From: Cryptomeria japonica
Taxonomy: Eukaryota > Streptophyta > Pinopsida > Cupressales > Cupressaceae
Reading direction: 5' to 3'
Assembly (NCBI RefSeq): GCF_030272615.1
Contig: NC_081406.1
Coordinates: 216,138,997-216,202,996, forward strand
Length of the DNA: 64,000 nucleotides
Shown here: one piece after another, positions 33,833-45,692 of the stretch
Position numbering within the stretch: position 1 is the stretch's first letter
Layout of the letters: the number at the start of each line of letters is the position of its first letter
Translations under genes and position numbers: made by a program
The notes under the pieces: model-generated
What the model saw: only the letters and a program-made list of their open reading frames with translations
Told to the model about the DNA's origin: nothing
The model's database searches: none

Positions 33833-36100
33833 TTCTTCCAATACCCTATCCATTATCCAATGCATATTTTCCATCCTTCCATCCCTCTAGTCCAATCCTT
33901 TGCATAAATCCTTGCCTTAATTTCATCTCTTTTTCCATGTCCTTATCCTACCAACATCTTTGAGCATACTTTTAAAGATCATGGTCCATTTTTTTTCAAG
34001 GCTACTATCCAAACAAAAAGATTTTTGAGTCCTTCTTCCATCCCCTATCATGTGTCCAACTTCTATTGAAAAAGTCAAAAAAAAAACAGTGAAAAAAAAA
34101 AAAAGACAAAAGAAAAAAATAAAGGAAAATAATTCATCCACTGGTGAAAACCTAGCAAATAGGCGCCTTGTGAAAGTATCATGATAAAAACCTGGAAAAT
34201 AGGCGTCATGCATAATCTATGAACTTCTTGCACACCACACTTGGGGGTAGGTTTCCTCCTTCATATCCTATTTCCCTTCATTATCCTATCATACCATGTC
34301 ATTAACCTTCATATCCTCTTGTCCCTCATGTCCATTTCCTCTTTCCACCTTTGATCTTGACAAGGTTGAGGATCATCATGAGAATCATGCATTTTGTTTG
34401 CAGCTTTTAGTATATCATAGCTTTTGGTATTTATCCATTTTCTTATTACAACCTTTCATCCATATTCCCTAGCTTATTGCAACTTTCTGCCACTATCCCT
34501 TAGCCTACCCCGACCTTTAGTCCATGTCTCTTATCCATTCTTGGTCTTGCTTATCCTATCCTTATCTTATCACTATCCATACACTCTTTTTCATTCCTTG
34601 ATCTTGATCTGACATAAGGATGCAAAATTTAAACATGGATTCAAAAACCACTTGACATGTCCCTCATGCCATCTTCCTGCTTTACATTGCCATACCCAAT
34701 CTCTTGTCCCATTGTCTCCATAATAAAAGGCCTTTGTCTTCCCTCTATTTACCATCATTTTAGAAAGCTTATTTATTCACCTATCATATTCCTTGCCTTG
34801 CTAGACACTAGGGGCAAAATCATAAAAATTGAAAAATGTCTTGAAATAATCCAAAAAAAATCAAAAAATGTCCTGAAATAATCCAAAAAAATAAATTCTG
34901 AAATAATCCAAAAACATTTAAAAAAGTCCTAAAATAATCCAAAAAAATCGAATAAAGTCTTGAAAAAAATCCCTAAAAATCAAATAATGTCCTTAAAAAA
35001 TCCCTAAAAAGTCAAATAAAGTCCTTAAAAAAACGAACAAAAAAATCTTAAAACATCAAAATCCAAAAACAATTTTCTTTGGAATTTTGCATTTTGTCAA
35101 TAAATGGTTCCCTTTGTGAATAGCAGATCACTGAGCATACATCCAACGACAATCAATCAAACATTTGTGAAGACAACAAATAGATAACATGTTACAACAT
35201 TGTGCTTTAATGAAATCGTGCATTAACAGATGAACTTTTCAATCAAACTAGACATTCAAACTGATCAAAATTGTCATATCAATCAATCAACATCAATATC
35301 ATTTTTCCTTGTCACTATTATCATGGGTCTTATACAGGGTGTGGTATACTCGAAACCAGACTGTGTCATGTCTTAGATGGGGTACCGCATTCCTTGAAAC
35401 TAGACAACATGATCATTCTTGTTTTCTGCTTTTGATAATGACAATCAGACTGTTTGTTTGACTTGGTTGAATTTGTGCATCTTATCTTTTTACTAATTTA
35501 TCTTTGGCTTCGATCATGTTCCTATGTTTCTCGATGATGTCACTGAGTGATTTAGAGTGACCGGGATGGTTCATGGTCCCTTTCCTTTTTTTGTTGTGTT
35601 TGTTGTTTGTGGAATGTTTGTCACAAATTGGGGCAACTGTATCATTGGGTGTCTGTGATAAGTACATTTGCTTTGTGAACACCGCACATACCTCGACCCT
35701 TGATGTATGCACCCTAGGATGCTTCACTCATTCCTTGCATGCGATGTGTCTGTCTTACGTAAAGTGATTGTATTATCGCTCTGGCCTTCATTGCCATGTT
35801 GCGTCGCATCCATTTTGCCATATCAAATAAAAGTTCTCACCTACTTATGTGCATATGTGAAAGCAAGTTTTCCTTCATCTCTAACTGTCCTTTGTCTAAT
35901 TTCTTCTTACTAACATTTCTTCCATCAGTCTTGGCAATCTATTAGAACCTATCATCTTCTGTAATTCTTATTGATCAATTGGCCTCTTTTCTGGATTTTT
36001 CTAGCCAATTCCTCGAGGGGGCATGCATATGTCATTGTCATTGTCTGGGGCATTTTCATTATTGTTCTTTGAAACAATGCTTAGAATCGGATTGTCTCAA
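33833..36100 (+). other. B 3' non-coding region
   Basis: No gene. From about 34070 it is collinear with A's region after integrase: A-rich tract, the duplicated GTGAAAACC motif (34144-34210), ~30-bp AT-rich tandem repeats at 34810-35050, then 35050-35940 similar to A 9770-10680. Near 35940 B jumps to sequence equivalent to A 13465, so the A segment with the PMD pseudogene is missing. Confidence 0.8.
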
Positions 36101-36112
36101 AGAGGGGCAAAA
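36101..36112 (+). other. B polypurine tract
   Basis: AGAGGGGCAAAA immediately before the 3' LTR, identical in context to A. Confidence 0.85.
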
Positions 36113-37864
36113 TGTAGACGTCTAAAAATGGTCAACGCTTGCGGAGTCATACTTTATCATTGGCGCATTGCCTTATTTTAGGGTTTTGCATTGCATTGAG
36201 ATTTCTTCTATGTTGAGCACTTGGTCTTTATCATTTGTGAGCATCAAGTCCTTCTTCTGCATTCCTCATTTATCTCGCTTTCAAATTAGGTCTTGTCGAT
36301 AATAATCTTCAGTCATGATTTTGGTTGATCTTATCCTATCACATCAATGTGCGTGCTCATTTGGCATAATTTGACATCATTCATTCGATTTCATTTTGGA
36401 CATCGTCAATCCTAATCGATGATAGAATTAGGGTTTTTGTCCTCTTTTCAATCTTGTCATTATGCGATAGATTCGTCATCGATCCTTGTCCTTGTCAATC
36501 TTGTCATTTTGCGATCAATTTGTCATCGATTGTTGTCCTTTACAATCTTGTCATTTTGTGATCAATTCGTCATCGATCCTTCTCCTCTTGTCAGTCTCAT
36601 CATTTTGTGATCGATTTGTCATCAATCCTTGTCCTTGTCCTTGTCAATTTTGTCATTTTGCGATCGATTTGTCATCGATCGTTGTTCTTTTCAATCTTGT
36701 CATTTTGCGATTGATTTGTCATCGATCGTTGTCCTTTTTCAATCTTGTCATTTTGTGATCGAATCATCATCAATCCTTATCCTCTTGTCAATATCATCAA
36801 TTTTGCGATCGATTTGTCATCGATCGTTATCCTTTTCAATCGTGTCAATTTGGATCAATTAGTCATTGTTCCTCATCAATTGGCGCCTATGAATTTGGTC
36901 TCTTTATCAATCTTGGTCAATTTATCAACCAATCTCAATCGTTTGTCAGCATTGATCCTTTGTCAATCAAAATAATTATCAAATCAAAATGACATCAATT
37001 ATCTTTTTTCAAGAACTAATTGTCGTCCTTGCATTTCTAATTCATCTTCTAAGGTTTTATGATTTATTCATTTAATCTTGTTTGTCATTTTCTCTATAGT
37101 TTAAATAATTTATTTATTTATCCTAAGTCTTCTTGTCACAATTAAATATTTATTTAATTGGCTAATTAATTCCTCCCTCTTTTTGTGAATTAATTAATGA
37201 ATGAAAAATTATTAATTAATTTACCTAATTTTCCAGTTTACTAATTTCTCCTAATTCCTAATTTCCTAAATTCCATCAATTTCTAATTTCCTAATTTCCA
37301 ATTCATCTAATTTTCTATTTTCTCCTATTTTTCTAATATTTCCCCTAATTTCATGGGAATGACATTTCAATCTTGTCATAATTTGTCATAATTTGTCAAT
37401 CAATCAATTTTCCATAGCAACCTTGTCAATTTTGTCATAATTTGTCAATCAATCAATCTTGCATAGAAAGTGTTAATTTTTCATAATTTTTCATATTTGT
37501 CATTCTTGATTTGAAATTTCCTTTCAAATCTCTTCATGCTAATCTTGTCATCTCTCCAATTTTTCTATAAATTGGATGATTTTCTTCAATCAAAGGCCCG
37601 ATCGATCAATCACGCTTCTAGTATCCTTATGTTGTCTTGTCAATCTTGCTTTCATCTCATGCTTATGCACTTGTAGGTGAGATCCACAAACAAAGAAATT
37701 TGAAGGAGATATCTGCATTTGGTTTGCTTTAAATTCATTTTGAATATCTTGTCTTCATGTTTTCTATTGAATGTAATTAGGATTGTTATCATTGCAATTT
37801 AGTTTTCGTGATTGAGCTAGTCTAATTTCGATTTGCTTTGATGATTTCCAAATTCCTATCTTCA
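36113..37864 (+). repeat. B 3' LTR
   Basis: TGTAGACGTC to CCTATCTTCA, 1752 bp. Ends directly at the ATGTG duplication. Holds the 47-bp array at about 36445-36855, with one region rearranged relative to the 5' LTR. Confidence 0.93.
36445..36855 (+). repeat. 47-bp minisatellite in B 3' LTR
   Basis: Eight to nine degenerate units of the same TGTCATTTTG/GATCGATT type as in the 5' LTR, but with unit order and length differing (for example an extra CTTGTCCTTGTCC near 36630). Confidence 0.85.
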
Positions 37865-37869
37865 ATGTG
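37865..37869 (+). repeat. Target-site duplication of element B, right
   Basis: ATGTG, identical to 26594-26598. Confidence 0.92.
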
Positions 37870-38889
37870 AACTATGTTAAAATTGTAAACCGATGTATTT
37901 ACTGCTTCTCTCCAATACACATGAGGTAGATTTGCTTCTAATATCATGCTTTTGGCTACATCCAGAATAGTTATGTTCTTCCTTTCCACAACTTTATTTT
38001 GCTGAGGTGTCTAGGGTGCTACTAGTTGTCTTCTAATTCCATTCACTTCACAAAATGTGTTAAACTCCTTAGATGTGAATTCACCTCGTTGATCTGATCT
38101 TAAACATTTGATTTTCTTACTGGTTTCATTCTCTACCATTTCCTTGAATAGTTTGAATTTCCCCAAATCTTTTGATTTCTCCCTGAGAAAAGTAACCCAA
38201 CACATTCTAGAATAATCATCAATGATTAGCATAAAGTATCTATCTACCTGTAGACATCTTGTTTTTGCCAGACCACACAAGTCAGTATGGATTAAATCAA
38301 GAACATTATTGGATTTCTTAGAAATACTCTTTAAAGTTGTTCTAACTTGCTTTTCGATTTGACATTCCTTACATACTAGATTATGAGGTTTTATAATCTT
38401 AGGTAAATCCCTTACTACCTTAGTTGAACTAATCTTTATAATGCAAACAAAATTTACATGACAAAGTTATTTATGCCATAACCAACTTTCATCAATATGT
38501 GCAATCAAGCATGTCTTTTCACTGTTATTCAAATGAAAGATATTACCTCTAGTCTGATTATTGATTGCAATCTCCAAAATAGTTCTTTTCATGATTTTGC
38601 ATTTACCATTCTTGAACTGTAACTAAAATTCCTTTTCAACTAATTGACCAACACTCAAAACATTATGCTTCAAACCTTCAACATAATAAACATTATCAAT
38701 ATTGTTCTTACCATCAAAAGATATAGTGCGTTTTCCTCTGATCAAACAAGATTTATCATCCCCAAATCTTACTAGACCTCCATTGTATTCCTTTAAAGAT
38801 AAGAATTTACTTTTGTCACCAGTCATATGATGTGAACATCCAGAATCTATGATCCATTCATCCTTTTCTTCAATTTTAGCTATTAGGGC
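37870..38889 (-). pseudogene. Y protease and integrase (proximal part)
   Basis: In Y orientation the protease WIIDSGCSHHMTGD at about 38815-38860 has an intact active-site Asp-Ser-Gly. GAG-pre-integrase follows (HNVLSVGQLVEKEF). Integrase shows YFMLIIDDYSRMCWVTFL and CLRSDQRGEFTS; Gly is replaced by Arg. The integrase is cut at 37870 by element B and resumes at 26593. Stops lie near 38281 and 38622. Confidence 0.87.
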
Positions 38890-39979
38890 CTATTCTACCA
38901 GTGGAATAGTAGGTTCCAGTTGATCTTCTTTTATTGCAACAAAAGCCCATCCATTTTCTGTCTGTTCTTCATTAGAATCATCAGTAATTCCTTCATCAAC
39001 ATAGTAACATGATTTGTCTCTATTCTTCTTAAATATATATCTCTGATATTCAGGCTTAGGTTTGTATGTCCTTTTAGCTTCTTCTCTCAATCTTGCATGT
39101 CTATCAAGACATCTAGATGCCATATGACCAGCTTTATTTAAGTTAAAACATTTAAATGGTGCTTTACCTTCATACTTACTTCCAATAGGACCTTTAGGCA
39201 TTTTCCTTGCAAATAGTAATTCAAGTTCTTCCATTTCTTCATTTTCTTTTCTCATATCTTCAATTTCTCTTGCATAAAGTGCTTTCCAATCAGATTTGTC
39301 AGATGATGATGATGATGTTGTAGATGATGATTCTTTGAAGGCTAAATTTGTCTTAATTGTAGCAACAGGACCAAATTTGTCAAGCTCAAATGCTGAAAGT
39401 TTTCCAACCAAGGTATGTCTAGATACTGATGTATTAGGCATAGTTCTCAACTCATTAATAGCAGTTACTTTCATTTTGTATGATAGTGGCAATGCTCTTA
39501 AAACTTGATAAACAATTTCATCTTCACTTAAGAAACCTCCACAACATTGTATTCCCAAAACAATTTCAGTAACCCTTTCCATAAAAGCATAAATTCTTTC
39601 ATCTTCTTCCATTTTTCAGATTTTCATACCTGAATGGAAAGCATTCCAGTTTTGCAATTTTGACAGTGGTATCTCCTTCATTCAATGTCTCCAATTTATC
39701 CCAAATATCTTTAGTAGTAGATCGGTCTGATAATCTCATGATTTAGTGATCTGACAATGCGCTCAGAAGTGCTTCTCTTGCTTTGCAATCATTCTCTAGA
39801 TCCTTAGCCAATGTTGGTGGATGAGGTTGATTTGGTAAAGGAGCAACATAACCATTCTTTGTAACATCCCATATTTATCTTCCAATGCAATTTAGATGTG
39901 TCTCCATTCTGATCTTCCATATACTATAATTAGTTCTATCAAGTTTCGGATTGTCCTTCTTGAAAAAGTTAGTTGCCAT
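38890..39979 (-). pseudogene. gag: Y gag with zinc knuckle
   Basis: Starts MATNFFKKDNPKLDRTNYS at 39979, like X. The frame is disturbed near 39613 and then runs open from MEEDERIYAFMERVTEI for 240 codons. The knuckle reads CFNLNKAGHMASRC, with Leu for the second Cys, so zinc binding is probably lost. Ends just before the protease region with ATIPLVE-type sequence and a stop. Confidence 0.88.
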
Positions 39980-40024
39980 AAAATCTCCTCAAGTTGTTAA
40001 ACTTCTGCAAAAAGAGGACTTAGC

Positions 40025-40036
40025 TCTGATACCAAT
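40025..40036 (-). other. Y primer-binding site
   Basis: Reverse complement of ATTGGTATCAGAG next to the LTR, iMet-tRNA type. Confidence 0.85.
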
Positions 40037-41127
40037 TGTTAGGACCCAGAGGCAACTAAGAGGGGGGAGGGGCTTGAATCAGTTGTATATTAATTTCATC
40101 TCAAATATAACTTAATCAAACTTGATACTTAATACTAGTAAACCAAACTTAATGTCAGTAGACAGATTAGTAGTTAATATTAATAATAGTGAAACTCAAT
40201 GCATAGAACAGAAAGAGAAACAATATCCACAACACATAACATAGAGATTTGTACATGGAAACCTTGTAAGAGGAAAAACCATGGTGGGAAACCTTACCCA
40301 CAATCAGATGATACTACTACAGATAGTATGTGTATACAAATGGGGTCTACACATGCAGAAAGGCCAACCGCCTAGAGGTCACTACTCAATCACAAAATAA
40401 GAGTCACACTGACTACATTTGGATGGTTAAATCCAATGATAATGTACTGTTGAAAGTATCATCTTTAATGCTAGATTTAGTATTGGTTAAGCTCTGATAA
40501 TCACCTTCAAACCTTCCTTGAACCTTCTCTATGGTCTTCTCATATGATCTTCAATATTCGCACATACCATGTTACAATACCATATCCATATATCTTCTCT
40601 CTATCTATTACATTATCTCACAAATGAGATCTTACATATATACCAAAACCTAAGACCAAATGTGTAGGTTGGCTCACTAAGAATATTACAATTAAATCAA
40701 TTATAAATAAGTCAAGATGTGATGCATCATGTTGACTCAATACATTTACAACAATATCCAATTAATTGAATCATCTCCATAACGTGTCGTGCTGATCTGG
40801 AATAGATGATGTGTGCCAGTCATAACCTAGACCAATCTACCTATAACAACAAATATGTCAACCCAATTAGAATAATAACCAAAATACCAAAACCAAGTGT
40901 CCAAAACATGTCTTCGACATAAGCAAGTGATCTCCATATGATAACAAGTCATCTTCAGTTTCGGTGAACAATATTAACTATCGGTGAGTGATATACTGGT
41001 GACTGTGCATAAGTCATTGAACTTGTCGATGAATATAATTTGTCAGTTCAACAAAACCAAAGATCTCCAGAAGGATAAGTGTTGACATTAATGACAAAAC
41101 CAATGAAACACATCCATAATATCAACA
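40037..41127 (-). repeat. Y 5' LTR
   Basis: 1091 bp; the + strand runs TGTTAGGACCCAGAGG to ATAATATCAACA. Pairs with 18575-19659. The TATA-like segment, reversed, is at about 40634-40644. Confidence 0.92.
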
Positions 41128-41132
41128 TTGTT
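41128..41132 (+). repeat. Target-site duplication of element Y, right
   Basis: TTGTT, identical to 18570-18574. Confidence 0.9.
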
Positions 41133-41416
41133 ATCACATACTTGCTATAGAAGTATTATCTGACTATGGGTAGGCTTGCCACCATGGTTTTTCCCTTTAC
41201 CAATTTTTCTACTTACAAATCTTGGTGTTATCTTTTGTGGATGGTTGGTAAATGTTTTATGGTTTATATTTGTGCTTAACTGTTATATCTTGTATTCTAG
41301 TATTTGGTTTATGTATTCCGGTAAAAAGATTTAATGCTTAAATTTTTATAATATGCTGACAATTGATTCACCCCTCCTACTCTTAGTTGTCCTCCAGTTA
41401 TCTAAGTTGTCTATCA
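41133..41416 (+). repeat. Z 5' LTR, second part
   Basis: Continues Z's LTR after Y: ATCACATACTTGC, the GGTAGGCTTGCCACC motif, and a terminus TCTATCA followed by a mutated primer site ATTGGTATTAGAG (C to T). Confidence 0.85.
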
Positions 41417-41472
41417 ATTGGTATTAGAGTCTGGTCCTCTCTGCAAAAGCTTAACCATTTGAGGAAGATGCT

Positions 41473-43031
41473 ATGGCATCTAATAGTGCAAGTTCATCAA
41501 GTTTATTTGTTGTTGTTTTCTGGAGAGAAATTCCTAGGCTTGGTGGAACAAATTATAGAGTATGGAAGATTGAGATGGAGACTCATGTGAGATGTCTTGG
41601 CAAGGAGATTTGGGAGATCATTGAGAATGGTTATACACCTCATAATCCAACATGTAGCAATCCTCCTCCAGCAGGCTTGGATAAGGACATTGAAAATGAT
41701 TTTAGAGCTAGAGAAGCCCTTTTGTGTGCACTTTTGGATGAATAAATTATGGGAATATCTAACAAATCCACTGCAAAGGCTATATGGAATAAATTGGTGA
41801 CTCTGAATGAAGGTGACCCTACTATGAAAATTGCTAAACTTGATGGTTACCAAGTGAGATATGAGAACCTGAAGATGGAAGAAGATGAAAGGATTACTAC
41901 TTTTATGGAGAGAGTTAATGAGATTGTCATGGGAATTCAGTGTTGTGGTGAATCTCTGAGTGAAGATGAAATAGTTTCTAAAGTATTGAGAGCTTTGCCA
42001 CTAGCTTATAAGATGAAGGCTACTGCAATTAATGAGTTGAGGACAATGGAAAATCCCTCTATTAATAGGGATACCTTGGTTGGGAAGTTATCTTCTTTTG
42101 AGCTTGAGGAATTCGGTTCTTCTGGAGTTGCAAAATCTAAACTTACTTTTCATGCATCTACATCATCTACCAGAAAAAGTGATTGGAAAGCCTTATATGC
42201 TAAGGGATTGGGGAAAATGAAGAAAGAAGATGAAGAGTTTGAGCAACTTAAAGCCCTATTTGCTAGAAGAATACCTAAAGTTCCTGTAGGAAGTAAGTAT
42301 GAAGGAAAATCACCTTTTAAATGTTTTTCATGTAATAAGATAGGTCATTTTGCATCTAGATGTCCTGAAATGAATTCAAGATTTTAGGAAAGAGTTAGAA
42401 GATCTTTTAGGCCTAAAAATGATTATTAGAACAAGCATAAGTACAGGAGAAGCAAAGAAAAATCATGCTACTATGTTGATGAGGAAGGTGTGACTGGTTC
42501 TGATGATGAACCAACACAAGATTTAGCTAGTGGATCCAGCAATGGAAAGGAATGGGTATTTTTTGCTATCAAGGAAGATGATCTAGTACTTGAAGAAAAG
42601 GCCCTTGCTGCTAAAATTCAAGACAAGGATGAATGGGTGATAGAAAGTGGATGTTAACATCATATGACTAGAGATAAAGGGAAGTTTCTATCTTTACAAG
42701 AATTTGATGGCGGTCTGGTTAGATTTGGAGATGACATAGCATAAATGATCAAGGGAAGAGGACCTATATCATTGGATAGTAAGAATAATACTAATAATGT
42801 TTATTATGCTGAAGGTTTAAGGCATAATATTTTGAGTGTAGGATAGTTGGTGGATAAGGGATTTGAGTTACAGTTCAAGGATGGAAAATGCAAGATTATC
42901 AACAGATCTGGATTGGAGATTACAACTGGTACTCAGACTAAAGGTAAAATCTTTCATTTGAACTTCGATGACAAGACATGTTTGATTACATAAATTGATG
43001 AGAGTTGGTTATGGTATAAGAGGTTGTGCCA
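41473..43031 (+). pseudogene. gag: Z gag and protease
   Basis: Starts MASNSASSSSLF; copia gag body TNYRVWKIEMETHV; zinc knuckle CFSCNKIGHFASRC intact at about 42322-42363. The protease active site reads WVIESGC at about 42634, where the catalytic Asp is Glu. Stops at about 41743, 42385, 42427, 42655, 42742 and 42844. A two-base deletion at about 43031 shifts the frame at the RLCH segment of GAG-pre-integrase. Confidence 0.87.
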
Positions 43032-44080
43032 TGAATTTTGATTGCATTGTAAAGATTAGTTCTACTAAGGCAGTTAGAGATATACCTAAGAATGTGAAGC
43101 CCTATAATATAGTATGTAAGGAATGTCAAATGGGAAAAGAAGTTAGAACTACTTTTAAGACTATACAAGACAAATCTAATAATGTTCTTGATCCTATTCA
43201 TACTAATTTGTGTGGTCCTACTAGAATAAAAAGTTTTCAAGGTGATAGATATTTTATGTTAATGATTGATGACTATTCTAGAATGATGTGGGTTACTTTT
43301 CTAAGGGAGAAATTGGAAGCATTTGAAAATTTGAAAATATTTAAAGCTAAAGTTGAAATAGAGACATGATTCAAGATTAAATGCTTAAGGTCAGATCAGG
43401 GTGGAGAATTAACATCCAGTGAATCTAATAGTTATTGTGAAAAGAATGGGATAAGGAGATAGTTATCTGCGCCTCAGACACCTCAGTAGAATGGAGTTGT
43501 GGAAAGGAAGAACAAAACTATATTGGATGTGGCTAGAACTATGATGATGGAAGCCAATCTGCCTCATATCTACTTTAGAGAAGTTGTGAGCACAACAATA
43601 TACACATTCAATAGAGTTCATATCAAGGAGGACACTAGTAAGACACCTTATGAGTTATGATTTAGTCATACACCTACAGTTAAGTATTTTAGAATCTTTG
43701 GTAGTAAATGTTGTATCAAAAGAGATGATTCCATTGAAAAGTTTGATCCTAGATGTGATGAAGGGATATTTATTGGTTATTCTAATGAAAGAAAAGCATA
43801 TAGATGTTATAACAAAATAATGTAGAGAATTTTGGAGAGAACTAATGTTAAGGTGGATGAGAAAAATAGAAATAAAATCAGAACTTATGAGAGAGAACCA
43901 ACAATTGAGATGATCATAATTGAACTGGTAGCACCTGCACCAGAACAAAATGTTGAACTAGTTACTCCAGCAGTATCATAAAATTCAATAGTAACTGAAG
44001 ACTAGAGCAGATGAACATAAAGTCAGAAGACTCCTTGGTATGTAAGGTTAAATCATTCAGAAGATCAGATCATTGGAGAC
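43032..44080 (+). pseudogene. Z integrase
   Basis: Zinc-binding region CKECQMGKE, core with LMIDDYSRMMWVTFL, CLRSDQGGELTSSES (Asp kept) and NGVVERKNKTILD (Glu kept). The first catalytic motif is IHTNLCGP, i.e. Asp to Asn. Stops at 43367, 43460, 43487, 43658 and several near 43980-44020. Single frame with the RT below. Confidence 0.87.
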
Positions 44081-45574
44081 AATAACAAAGGAGTGATGAC
44101 AAGAAGAAGGTTGGCAGCTGATGAGGTATGCTTAATTTCTGAAATTGAACTCGCATCAGTAATTGAAGCATGTAAAGATGAAATTTGGATGAAAGCTATG
44201 AAAGAGGAATTGGATCAGATAGAAAAGAATAACACATGGAATTTAGTTCCCCGGCCTAAAAATAAGAATATTATCGGAACTAAATAGATTTTTAGGAATA
44301 AATTGAATGAATATGGACAAGTTGTGAGGCATAAAGCTATATTAGTTTGTAAAGAATATTCTCAGAAGGAAGGAATTGATTATGATGAAACTTTTTCTCT
44401 GGTGGCTAGGATTGAAGAGGTCAGATTATTTCTTGCTTATGTTTCCCATACGAACTACAAGGTTTATTAGATGGATGTTAGGTGAGCATTTCTGAATGGA
44501 GATCTTGAAGAGGAAGTTTTCATTAAGCAACCTAATGGATTTTCACTTTCAAATGACAAAAATATGGTTTGCAGGTTAAGGAAAGATTTATATGGATTGA
44601 AACAAGCCCTCAGAGCTTGGTTTGAAAGAATGGATATATATATTTTGAAGCTTGGTTTCACTAAAGGTAATGTTGACAGTAATTTATACTATAAGATTAC
44701 TAATGATTACATATTGATTGTTGAAGTCTTTGTTGATTATATCATTTTTAGAGGTGAGGATAAGTTATGTATTTTGAGATGTCTATGATTGGGGAGATGA
44801 AATTTTTCTTAGAATTATAGATTACTCAAACTAATAAAGGTATTTTCATCTGTCAAACTAAGTATGCTATAGTGTTGTTGAATAATTTTGGTATGGAAGA
44901 TTCTAAACCGGTTGGTAGACCTATGGTTACAAGTGAGAAGTTGACTAAGAAAGATGCATTAGCACCAATAAATCCTACAAGGTACAAGTCTATGATTGGA
45001 GGTTTGTTATATCTGACTCAGACTAGACTGGATATAATGAATGTAGTTTATATTGTATCAAGATATCAGAGTGATCCTCAAGAGAATCATGAGAGCATGG
45101 TGAAAAGGATTTTTAAGGTATTTGCAGGGAACAACTAAATTTTGTTTGTGGTATCCTAAAAATGATGACTTTACACTATGTACATATACAAATATTGATT
45201 GGGCTGGAGATGTTGATGACTGAAAGAGAACATCTGGTGGAGCTTTCTTTCTTGGAAAAAAACTTGTTTCTTGGATCAACAAGAAGCAGTCATGTACATC
45301 TTTACCTATTGTGGAAGTTGAGTATGTTGTTGTTACTACTAACTATACACAAGTTGTATGGATGAAGAAAATGTTGAAGGATATAAGGGTGGATTGTAAT
45401 GAATCGGTAGTTATTCACTGTGATAACTCTATTGCTATTGATATATCAAAGAATCTGGTATTTCATTCTAAGACAAAGCACATATCTATCAAGTATAAAT
45501 TTTTGAAGGAGAAGGTGGAAGCAAATGAAGTTAGACTAGTTTATCTAAATGCTAAAGAGCATAGCTTAACATAG
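44081..45574 (+). pseudogene. Z reverse transcriptase and RNase H
   Basis: RT motifs: VPRPKNKNIIGTK, KEGIDYDETFSLVARIEEVR, LYGLKQALRAWFERMDIYI. The catalytic box is FVDYIIF at about 44732-44750, where the second Asp has become Tyr. About 30 bp are missing near 44780 (the DFANKM segment). The connection is MIGGLLYLTQTRLDIMNVVY; a frameshift follows near 45115. RNase H residues are recognisable (VIHCDNSIAIDISKN, FHSKTKHISIKYKFLK). Ends near 45574. Confidence 0.88.
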
Positions 45575-45678
45575 ATATCATTCATAGAGGGAGTTTGTTG
45601 GTTGTCTTCCTTTGGGGGAGACTTGTTTGGCATTTCTTGGCACTTGGATGTTTTTCACATCTAGTGTTCCCATCAATG

Positions 45679-45691
45679 CCAAAGGGGGAGA
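45679..45691 (+). other. Z polypurine tract
   Basis: CCAAAGGGGGAGA immediately before the 3' LTR. Confidence 0.85.
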
Positions 45692-45692
45692 T

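Larger units (their letters stand above)
26599..37864 (+). mobile_element. Gypsy element B, non-autonomous, inserted in Y
   Basis: Complete 11.27-kb LTR element. Parts in order: 5' LTR 26599-28341, leader to 30706, chimeric ORF 30707-33832, 3' non-coding region, polypurine tract 36101-36112 and 3' LTR 36113-37864. The ATGTG target duplication is exact. LTRs, leader, N-terminal gag and 3' region match element A, but there is no capsid, protease, RT, RNase H or integrase. It could only move with proteins supplied in trans. The two LTRs differ at about 7 of their first 113 positions by eye, so it is old but younger than its host Y. Confidence 0.93.
18575..41127 (-). mobile_element. Copia element Y, inserted in Z's 5' LTR
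   Basis: Ty1/Copia element on the minus strand. The 5' LTR is 40037-41127 and the 3' LTR 18575-19659. The primer-binding site is at about 40025-40036. Gag lies at 39979-38890, integrase around 38600-37870 and continuing at 26593, RT and RNase H at 26266-24584, and the polypurine tract at 19660-19675. It is flanked by an exact TTGTT duplication. Copia X (19812-24345) lies in its 3' untranslated region and gypsy B (26599-37864) splits its integrase. Confidence 0.92.
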
